Of a DNA stretch of 15,087 bases, positions 1-6,265 are shown one piece after another (the first letter of the stretch is position 1; every line of letters begins with the position of its first letter). The notes beneath the pieces were generated by a model. The model ran no database searches and was not told the DNA's origin. It saw only the letters and a list, made by a program, of their open reading frames with translations. The DNA comes from Lachnospiraceae bacterium (GTDB lineage: Bacteria; Bacillota; Clostridia; Lachnospirales; Lachnospiraceae). Location of the stretch: contig CAAGFJ010000003.1 in assembly GCA_900769115.1 (NCBI GenBank), positions 1-15,087 on the forward strand. The letters are read 5' to 3'. The translations under genes were made by a program, and so were the position numbers.

Positions 1-131
1 CCGCCAGACTCTCTGGACTTGGTGGTACGAACCCGCCTGCTTCTGCCGCCAGACTCTCTGGACTTGGTGGTACGAACCCACCTGCTTCTGCTGCCAGACT
101 CTCTGGACTTGGTGGTACAAATCCCCCCTGC
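1..131 (-). repeat. 45-bp tandem repeat inside the MCP 3' end
   Basis: Three head-to-tail copies are visible at 1-45, 46-90 and 91 to about 131, with only a few base differences; the array may continue beyond the window. In the MCP frame each unit encodes AEAGGFVPPSPESLA, so copy number changes keep the frame. The near identity of the nucleotides, not just the residues, points to recent expansion by slippage or recombination. Confidence 0.93.
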
Positions 132-1624
132 ACCGAAGCGGAATCCTGTCCACCTTCCATTCCTTCCATCTGGCTTAAGCTTCCAATAATCTCTGCAATC
201 TCATTCAACTCACCGATTACATCTCCTAAATCTCCTAAGTTACACTCACTTAATTCTGCAGAAGACTGTGCATTTGCCGCAATCTCCTCACTGGCAGCCT
301 GCTGATTGGCAAGGCTGTCAATAATAACCGTATTACTCTCCTGTAAGTTACCACTTAATTCATCTAAACTTGTCATATTATTATGTAAGACATCCACCAC
401 ACCAGCAATACTTTCGAATGCTGCTGTTACATGATTGATATCTTCTGCCTGTGCTTCCGATGCCCGAACGGAATTCATAACCAATTCTGAAGTCTCATCT
501 GCTAACTTTGTAACACCCTGCAACAGATCTGTGATCTTATCAATCGACTGCTTGGTGTTATCAGCTAACTTACGAATCTCATCTGCCACTACAGAAAATC
601 CTCTTCCAGCCTCTCCTGCTCTTGCTGCTTCAATAGAAGCATTCAATGCTAACAGATTCGTCTGGGAAGAAACCTGATATATAATCTGCGTAATCTCTTC
701 TGCTGAACTAATCTTATCCTGTAATTCCTGTGCCACCTCTGTTACTTTCTGGTTTGCCACAGCAATCGCATCTGACTTCTCTTTCAACTGTTCTACCAGC
801 TTACCACCCTGTTCCGCTGCATCCACCGCTTCATTGGTTGAATCCAATGTATGATCCTTCACCTGAATCAAATGATCGATAATGTTACGAATCTGCGCTG
901 TCATGTCTGTCTGGCTTTCCATATTCTTAACAGTCTCCGTAACACCAGATGAAATTGCATCTACACTCTTTGCCACCTCATCTGTTGCATCATGGAAGCT
1001 GTCCAACTTACTCTGCAATAATTCAATATGCTGATTACCCTTCTCTACTACATCAACCATATTCTGGGTAATCTCCTCCTGATACATCAAGTGATACTTA
1101 ATCTCCTGTTGGTCCGTCTCCTGCTCACGCACCACATTCTCTGCCGTACGATACAAACAAAATGTCATAATAACGAACAATACGATGGCTGCAATCCAAG
1201 ATAAACCCTGATCCGCATTACCGGAAACAAACAGCGTAATTGCTTTGATCAACATAAAAACATCCGCAACTGTTGCACAGATCAAACTATACGTTGTATC
1301 AAGATATAACATTGTTATAACAATGAATGCACAAAATGGAAGCATATTATAGATATTGCCGTGATTAAATATAGAGATTGCCGACACTATAATATATCCA
1401 CCACCCACAATAAACCGAATCAGCGGACTATCCGACATCTTAATATACATAAACACACAACCGCCAATTAATGCTAAACATAAGACAATCTGAATTCCCA
1501 AAAACGCAGAACTAACTGTCTCTTTCTTCTCCATAATAGACAGCACCATCCGCACCACCGTAAGTGCCATTACCATCTTTAATACCGTCTCATTTTTCCT
1601 TGTTAGTCTCATTGTATTTTCCAT
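1..1624 (-). CDS. Methyl-accepting chemotaxis protein, six-helix, no HAMP (3' end outside window)
   Basis: Chemoreceptor that would control the CheA/CheW kinase array at the membrane. The frame is open from ATG at 1624 to the window edge, giving 541 codons without a stop. The start has GAGGGA six bases upstream (1631-1636). Residues about 14-158 form roughly six hydrophobic helices with very short loops, so there is no large extracellular ligand domain. After the last helix (ending near YRTAENVV) I see no HAMP signature before the coiled coil. The signalling hairpin tip is clear at about 319-345 (SQTNLLALNASIEAARAGE, then GRGFSVVADEIRKLA), which is diagnostic of the MCP family. From about residue 499 the protein becomes a disordered Pro/Gly/Ser/Glu tail of 15-residue repeats. 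The ligand is unknown; sensing within the membrane or of an intracellular signal is inference. The family call is secure; the C-terminal length is not visible. Confidence 0.95.
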   Translation of the reverse strand, partial: MENTMRLTRKNETVLKMVMALTVVRMVLSIMEKKETVSSAFLGIQIVLCLALIGGCVFMYIKMSDSPLIRFIVGGGYIIVSAISIFNHGNIYNMLPFCAFIVITMLYLDTTYSLICATVADVFMLIKAITLFVSGNADQGLSWIAAIVLFVIMTFCLYRTAENVVREQETDQQEIKYHLMYQEEITQNMVDVVEKGNQHIELLQSKLDSFHDATDEVAKSVDAISSGVTETVKNMESQTDMTAQIRNIIDHLIQVKDHTLDSTNEAVDAAEQGGKLVEQLKEKSDAIAVANQKVTEVAQELQDKISSAEEITQIIYQVSSQTNLLALNASIEAARAGEAGRGFSVVADEIRKLADNTKQSIDKITDLLQGVTKLADETSELVMNSVRASEAQAEDINHVTAAFESIAGVVDVLHNNMTSLDELSGNLQESNTVIIDSLANQQAASEEIAANAQSSAELSECNLGDLGDVIGELNEIAEIIGSLSQMEGMEGGQDSASVQGGFVPPSPESLAAEAGGFVPPSPESLAAEAGGFVPPSPESLA

Positions 1625-1630
1625 AAGCAA

Positions 1631-1644
1631 TCCCTCTTCAAAAT
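1631..1644 (-). promoter_or_regulatory. MCP ribosome site with segment complementary to leader hairpin
   Basis: The Shine-Dalgarno GAGGGA (1636 down to 1631) is preceded directly by ATTTTGAAG (1644 down to 1636). That nonamer can pair along its whole length with TTTCGAAGT in the leader hairpin (1717 down to 1709), including three G-U pairs. The pairing would disrupt the 3' arm of the hairpin and abuts the Shine-Dalgarno. The equivalent segment in the PBP leader is GATTTCGGAG. The pairing is read by eye and has not been folded. Confidence 0.45.
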
Positions 1645-1697
1645 CTGTAATTAAACACACGAACGCCTCTTTACAAGCTGCATCCGCATACTCCTAC

Positions 1698-1750
1698 GCG
1701 CGAATGCCACTTCGAAACCTCCAGTTTCTCAGTGTTCGTTGCACTCGCGC
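1698..1750 (-). promoter_or_regulatory. Candidate structured leader RNA, copy A (upstream of MCP)
   Basis: Read on the minus strand, a closing stem pairs GCGCGAGTGC (1750-1741) with GCATTCGCGC (1707-1698), nine Watson-Crick pairs and one G-U. Inside, after an unpaired AACGAA, lies a hairpin. It has CACT/AGTG outer pairs, facing GA/GA (tandem G-A mismatches), a GAAAC/GTTTC upper stem and a TGGAG loop. The element begins about 11 bases after the TATAAT box, so it should lie at the very 5' end of the transcript, about 73 nt before the MCP start. Copy B at 11957-12073 before the PBP shares the architecture with compensating base changes. I do not recognise a known riboswitch consensus. It could also be a dispersed repeat. 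Confidence 0.65.
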
Positions 1751-1760
1751 TTATATGTTC

Positions 1761-1769
1761 ATTATACCA
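1761..1769 (-). promoter_or_regulatory. Extended -10 promoter of the MCP
   Basis: On the minus strand TGG-TATAAT (1769 down to 1761) is a consensus extended -10. No good -35 hexamer lies 16-18 bases upstream, as is common for extended -10 promoters. Predicted initiation is near 1754, a few bases before the structured leader. The following GAAC is identical after the PBP -10 box. Confidence 0.65.
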
Positions 1770-1903
1770 TCCATTAACAAAAGAAGCTAGCAACTATCAT
1801 TCATACCAATGCACAAAAAAAGAAAGAACTTTTATGCATATTAAACAATTATTCTTCCTTTTTCTATTATATCTTTTCGCTATTCCACAAAAAAATATAT
1901 AAT

Positions 1904-3208
1904 CTAATCTTCTACTTCTTCTCTTGCTACTGCAAGCATCAATTTAATTCGATTCTCCTGATTCACCTTCGTTGCCCCCGGATCATAATCAATCGGTACA
2001 ATATTAGCATTTGGATAGATCTCTTTGACCTTACGGATCATTCCCTTACCAACAATATGATTTGGCAGGCAGCCAAATGGCTGTGCACAGATTATATTAC
2101 CATATCCACTTTCTGCCAATTCCAGCATCTCTGCAGTCAGAAGCCAGCCTTCACCCATCTTATTACCAAGTCCGACCACACCGGTGATCAACTGTTTAAT
2201 GTGTGCATATTTGGATGGTGGCAAAAATTCACTGTTCTCAGACACTACATTATATAGCATCTTCTCCAGCATCTCACAATACTTCATCAACAACTGACAG
2301 ACTTTCTTCTTTGCCGGATTACCGCCATATAAGTTGATATCCTCAATCCGGTTATCAATCTTAAACATCATGAAGCCCATAACACCCGGCACCATAACTT
2401 CACAATCCTGGTCAACCAAGAAATTCTCCAAGTCATTATTGGCCATAGAAGAATACTTCACATAAATCTCCCCGACAACACCAACCTTTGTCTTCTTCAC
2501 ATTGACAACCGGAATCTTCGTAAAGTCTTCTACAATTGCTTTCATATTGCGTTCCATTCCCTTTGGTGTATAGCCCTTTCTCTGACGGAACTGATTCGAA
2601 AGTTCTTTCACCCATTTATCGATCAATGCATCTGCATCACCCTTATTCACTTCATAAGAACGCACCTGATTCTTCAATAGCATAAACAAGTCGCCATAAG
2701 TCAGACCAATCAACGCCTGATAGATCATCTCTAAAGTCAAATGGAAACCGCTGTTACTCTCTAAACCGGAAAGGTTCAAAGAGATAACCGGCACCTGACC
2801 CAGTCCTGCTTTCACCAATGCCTTACGCAGTAAATGAATATAATTGGATGCACGACATCCTCCACCTGTCTGGGTGATCATCAATGCTACCTTGTTTACA
2901 TCATATTTGCCACTCTGCAATGCACTGATCATCTGCCCGATTACAAGCAATGCCGGATAGCAGGTATCATTATGAACATATTTCAGACCGGTATCCACAA
3001 CCTTACGTCCGGTATTCTTCAACAGACCAACCCGGTAACCATGTAAGGTGAAAATATTTCTTAGTAATTTGAAATGCACCGGCAGCATATCCGGAATTAA
3101 TATTGTATAATCTTTACGCATCTCTTTGGTAAACTCTACACGTTCTCCTGATGCAACATGTACCTGAATAATATCATCATCATGATTCGCATTTACCCTC
3201 TCACTCAT
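1904..3208 (-). CDS. HgdB-like 2-hydroxyacyl-CoA dehydratase-family protein (activase partner)
   Basis: A 434-residue protein resembling the dehydratase-component domain that follows activase/DUF2229 proteins in Clostridia. Conserved cysteine segments typical of the family are visible: DTCYPALL (C83), TQTGGGCRASNY (C118) and ICAQPFGCLPNHIVGKG (C374, C380), followed by IPIDYDPG-like residues near 405-411. Such cysteines usually ligate an iron-sulfur cluster. The cytoplasmic role is probably to accept electrons from the activase encoded just upstream and carry out a radical or reductive step; the substrate is unknown. ATG at 3208 is preferred over the upstream in-frame ATG at 3241, because AAGGAG sits nine bases before it and the longer form would overlap the previous gene. 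The previous stop ends at 3210, leaving one base between genes. In many relatives, as I recall, both parts form one chain of about 1400 residues. Confidence 0.85.
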   Translation of the reverse strand: MSERVNANHDDDIIQVHVASGERVEFTKEMRKDYTILIPDMLPVHFKLLRNIFTLHGYRVGLLKNTGRKVVDTGLKYVHNDTCYPALLVIGQMISALQSGKYDVNKVALMITQTGGGCRASNYIHLLRKALVKAGLGQVPVISLNLSGLESNSGFHLTLEMIYQALIGLTYGDLFMLLKNQVRSYEVNKGDADALIDKWVKELSNQFRQRKGYTPKGMERNMKAIVEDFTKIPVVNVKKTKVGVVGEIYVKYSSMANNDLENFLVDQDCEVMVPGVMGFMMFKIDNRIEDINLYGGNPAKKKVCQLLMKYCEMLEKMLYNVVSENSEFLPPSKYAHIKQLITGVVGLGNKMGEGWLLTAEMLELAESGYGNIICAQPFGCLPNHIVGKGMIRKVKEIYPNANIVPIDYDPGATKVNQENRIKLMLAVAREEVED

Positions 3209-3209
3209 G

Positions 3210-6137
3210 TTACCGCGCTCCTTTCTGCTTGGTTGCTGCAAATAAGCTTCTCAACCGGATCTTAACTGCACCAAGATTCGTGATCTCATCAATCTTGATC
3301 TGTGTATATATCTTATCCTGTTCCTCTAAGATTCTTCTCACCTCATCTGTTGTGATTGCATCCACACCACAACCGAAGGATACTAACTGTACCAGATTCA
3401 GATTCGGATCCTGCTGATCTGCAACATACTGTGCTGCCGCATACATTCTGGAATGATATGTCCACTGGTTCAACACCTTCGTATTCACATGCGGTGCAAT
3501 ATCAGACACAGAATCCTCCGTCACAACAACAGCCCCCAGATCACAGATCAACTTATTAATACCATGATTGATCTCCGGATCTAAATGATATGGTCGGCCA
3601 GCCAATACAATAACCGGCTTATTCTCTCTGCTTGCGATTCGAAGATACTTTCTTCCTTCCATCCGAACCAGCCGCATGTGCTTTTCATGTTCCTCATATG
3701 CATAATTACATGCCATCGCAACATCAGAGAACTTGAATTTACCAAAATACTTCTCTAATACTGCATGGAATTTCTTCGTAAAATCCTTCCGTCTGTGAAT
3801 ACCTAAATATTCATAAATAAACTTCACATCACGAAGTGCTTTGACATTCGCCTCTAACACCTCCGGATAATAAGCAACAACCGGACAATTATAATGATTG
3901 TCACCTAAACCTTCATCAAAGTTGTAACTTAAACATGGGTAGAATATCGCATCTACATTTTCCTTCAACAATGCTTCAATGTGACCATGCATCAGCTTAG
4001 CCGGGAAGCAGACTGTATCCGATGGAATTGTGTGTTGTCCACTTAAATAAAGGCTGCGTGATGAATTTGGAGAAGTCACCACATTAAATCCTAGTTTCGT
4101 AAATAATGTATACCAGAATGGCAATAACTCGTACATATTCAATCCCATTGGGATACCAATCGTTCCTCTTGCGTTCTCTGCCGGAATATCAGAATGTCTG
4201 TATCCATTCAGTAACTGCAGCTTGTATGCATACAGATCATATTGTGGACCTGCTGCTTTCTTGGCAGTCGGCTTATCACACCGATTGCCACTAATAAATC
4301 TTCTTCCATTATCAAATGTATTAATTGTCAGCTTACAATGATTGTTACATCCATTACAGGTTGTCATCGTAATCTCATGCTTGAACCGGGAAAGACCTTC
4401 TGCATCTAAAATCGTACTCTTACCAGTGCTATTCTCCTGTGCATACAATGCCGCACCATAAGCACCCATGATTCCCGCCATCTCCGGACGAACCACATCA
4501 TGTCCTATCTCCTGCTCAAATGCACGAAGTACCGCATTATTAAGGAATGTTCCACCCTGTACTACAATATGCTCTCCAAGCTGCTTTGCAGAAGCCGCAC
4601 GAATTACCTTATATAATGCATTCTTAACAACAGAAATTGACAGACCTGCTGAAATGTTCTCAATCGTTGCGCCATCCTTCTGCGCCTGCTTAACAGAAGA
4701 ATTCATAAATACCGTACATCTTGAGCCGAGATCCACTGGCTTATCCGCAAACAGACCAAGTCTGGCAAATTCATCAATCTTATATCCTAATGCACCTGCG
4801 AAAGTCTGTAGGAAGGAACCACATCCGGACGAACATGCCTCATTTAAGAAAATGTTGTCAATGGCATTATTGCGGATCTGGAAACATTTAATATCCTGAC
4901 CTCCAATATCAATAATGAAATCTACATCCGGCTGGAACTTCTTTGCAGCAGTAAAATGTGCAATCGTCTCAACAATACCAAAATCCACACCAAACGCATT
5001 CATGATCATCTCTTCGCCATAACCGGTTACCGCAGACGCTTCAATACGAATATCCGGATACTTTTCATATAACTTTTGTAAGAATTCTTTAATAATCGGA
5101 ACTGGATTACCACCATTTGGAAGGTATTCCGAACAGAGTATGTTCGCATTCTCATCCGTTACGACTGCCTTTACCGTAGTAGAACCCGCATCAATTCCAA
5201 GATATGCATGTCCGGTAATCGTATCTACATTCTTGATATGATCGGAATTCTTCTTATGTCTTGCAATAAATTCCTCATATTCCTGTTCAGATTCGAACAA
5301 CGGATTACAGCTTGCATAACCACCGGTTGCTGTATAGCCATTGATCTTCTCGATCAGTTCATCAATTGCAAATTCCTTATTATCCTTCTTAAGAGCGGCA
5401 CCCATTGCCACAAAATACAACGAATTGTCCGGTGCGATTCCCTCTAACTTCAAGGTCGTATCAAATGCTTTCCGAAGTTCAGATAAGAAAGTAAGCGGTC
5501 CACCGAGATATACAACCTTACCGGTAATCTCACGTCCCTGGGCAAGACCTGCTATTGTCTGGTTCACAACTGCATAAAAAATACTGGCAGATATATCATT
5601 CTTCTGTGCTCCCTGGTTCAACAACGGCTGCACATCCGACTTGGCAAACACACCACACCGGCTTGCAATCGTATAGATCTTCTCATAATTCTTTGCTGCC
5701 TCATTCATCTGACCTGCTTCCATATTCAGAAGGGTTGCCATCTGATCGATAAATGCCCCCGTACCTCCTGCGCAGGAACCATTCATTCGTACCTCTAATC
5801 CGTCCGTCAAGAACAAGATCTTTGCATCTTCTCCACCTAACTCAATTACCACATCCGTACCTGGAATGATCTTATTGACTGCAACTCTTGTTGCATACAC
5901 TTCCTGTTCAAATGGAATCCCTAACGTATCTGCAATACCCATTCCAGCCGAACCGGAAATTGTCAGAGTCATACGGCTTTCATCTGGAAACTGCTTCTTA
6001 ATATCCTGAAGCATTCCAACCGTCTTACTCGTAATCTGAGAAAAATGTCTCTGATAATCCTTATACACGATCTGGTCATTATCATCTAATACCACACACT
6101 TTAATGTAGTGGAACCTACATCCAATCCAATTCTCAT
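3210..6137 (-). CDS. Double BadF/BcrA/HgdC-type acyl-CoA dehydratase activase with DUF2229 region
   Basis: A 975-residue protein with two ASKHA ATPase modules in tandem. Module 1 (about 2-250) starts IGLDVGSTTLK, has GGEDAK near 101, and carries the cluster cysteines GSCAGGTGAF (C122) and SRCGVFAKSD (C161). Module 2 (about 311-565) starts LGIDAGSTTVK, has GGQDIK near 412, EACSSGCGSF (C435) and SRCTVFMNSS (C474). Each pair matches the two cysteines that hold the bridging 4Fe-4S cluster at the HgdC dimer interface, so one chain could form an internal pseudo-dimer. Next comes a cysteine-rich CNGCNNHC motif (C594, C597, C601, C620) and a DUF2229-like region from about 658 (GIPMGLNMYELLPFW, DTVCFPAKLMHGH, VLAGRPYHLDPEINHG). 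Its known relatives couple ATP hydrolysis to one-electron transfer; the partner is probably the next gene. ATG at 6137 follows GAGGTG; the upstream in-frame ATG at 6227 lies over the likely promoter. Confidence 0.93.
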   Translation of the reverse strand: MRIGLDVGSTTLKCVVLDDNDQIVYKDYQRHFSQITSKTVGMLQDIKKQFPDESRMTLTISGSAGMGIADTLGIPFEQEVYATRVAVNKIIPGTDVVIELGGEDAKILFLTDGLEVRMNGSCAGGTGAFIDQMATLLNMEAGQMNEAAKNYEKIYTIASRCGVFAKSDVQPLLNQGAQKNDISASIFYAVVNQTIAGLAQGREITGKVVYLGGPLTFLSELRKAFDTTLKLEGIAPDNSLYFVAMGAALKKDNKEFAIDELIEKINGYTATGGYASCNPLFESEQEYEEFIARHKKNSDHIKNVDTITGHAYLGIDAGSTTVKAVVTDENANILCSEYLPNGGNPVPIIKEFLQKLYEKYPDIRIEASAVTGYGEEMIMNAFGVDFGIVETIAHFTAAKKFQPDVDFIIDIGGQDIKCFQIRNNAIDNIFLNEACSSGCGSFLQTFAGALGYKIDEFARLGLFADKPVDLGSRCTVFMNSSVKQAQKDGATIENISAGLSISVVKNALYKVIRAASAKQLGEHIVVQGGTFLNNAVLRAFEQEIGHDVVRPEMAGIMGAYGAALYAQENSTGKSTILDAEGLSRFKHEITMTTCNGCNNHCKLTINTFDNGRRFISGNRCDKPTAKKAAGPQYDLYAYKLQLLNGYRHSDIPAENARGTIGIPMGLNMYELLPFWYTLFTKLGFNVVTSPNSSRSLYLSGQHTIPSDTVCFPAKLMHGHIEALLKENVDAIFYPCLSYNFDEGLGDNHYNCPVVAYYPEVLEANVKALRDVKFIYEYLGIHRRKDFTKKFHAVLEKYFGKFKFSDVAMACNYAYEEHEKHMRLVRMEGRKYLRIASRENKPVIVLAGRPYHLDPEINHGINKLICDLGAVVVTEDSVSDIAPHVNTKVLNQWTYHSRMYAAAQYVADQQDPNLNLVQLVSFGCGVDAITTDEVRRILEEQDKIYTQIKIDEITNLGAVKIRLRSLFAATKQKGAR
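3218..3223 (-). promoter_or_regulatory. Ribosome site inside the activase 3' end
   Basis: AAGGAG lies within the last codons of the activase gene, nine bases before ATG 3208. With the activase stop at 3212-3210 and the next ATG one base later, it favours termination-reinitiation coupling and fixes the start of the HgdB-like gene. Confidence 0.8.
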
Positions 6138-6210
6138 TGTGACACCTCTTTTTCCTTTGCTCCTATTATGTAAACTCTCCTTTTTATGCGTTCCTGTTAT
6201 TTTGTTCTGA

Positions 6211-6239
6211 ATTATAAGCACGAACATTCTAACACAAAA
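6211..6239 (-). promoter_or_regulatory. Likely promoter of the activase operon
   Basis: On the minus strand TATAAT (6216-6211) lies 17 bases from TTTTGT (6239-6234), a poor -35 match. Predicted initiation near 6204 gives a leader of about 65 nt. The -10 assignment is good; the -35 is weak, so an activator or the flanking inverted repeat may matter. Confidence 0.5.
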
Positions 6240-6253
6240 TAGTTCAATGTGCT
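6217..6253. repeat. Inverted repeat flanking the -35 region of the activase promoter
   Basis: AGCACGAAC (6217-6225) is matched in reverse by GTTC-AAT-GTGCT (6242-6253): nine complementary bases per arm, with three extra bases in one arm and 16 bases between. One arm abuts the -10 box and the other lies beyond the -35 position, as expected of an operator. It also follows the RND stop by 12 bases, so a weak terminator hairpin for that operon is an alternative. No T-tract follows. Confidence 0.4.
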
Positions 6254-6265
6254 AGTATTTCTTTG

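Larger units (their letters stand above)
1625..1903. other. Intergenic region between MCP start and HgdB-like gene end
   Basis: About 280 bases without a gene. The half next to the MCP holds its leader and promoter (listed separately). The rest, about 1770-1903, is very AT-rich. It contains an imperfect AT-rich inverted repeat at 1809-1839 (arms ATGCATAAAAG and CTTTTTTTGTGCAT on the minus strand), which may help end transcription of the HgdB-like operon. It lacks the GC stem plus T-tail of a standard intrinsic terminator, so I do not call it one. No small ORF with a convincing ribosome site was seen. Confidence 0.6.

Noticed and set aside
1..131. CRISPR array at the window start
   Set aside because: The 45-bp units are contiguous without spacers and are in frame within the MCP, so they are coding tandem repeats.
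435..677. Plus-strand ORF of 80 codons within the MCP
   Set aside because: It is antisense to the conserved MCP signalling hairpin, whose frame is clearly coding.
1698..1750. Known riboswitch class (c-di-GMP-I/II, SAM-I, TPP, cobalamin, glycine, T-box)
   Set aside because: None of the conserved core sequences that I know for these classes is present in either leader copy. A database search would be decisive.
1809..1839. Terminator hairpin after the HgdB-like gene
   Set aside because: The inverted repeat is AT-rich and imperfect and has no T-tract on the transcript side, so I only mention it in the intergenic entry.
4468..4899. Plus-strand ORF of 143 codons
   Set aside because: Antisense to module 2 of the activase, where the ATPase and cysteine motifs are unmistakable in the minus frame.
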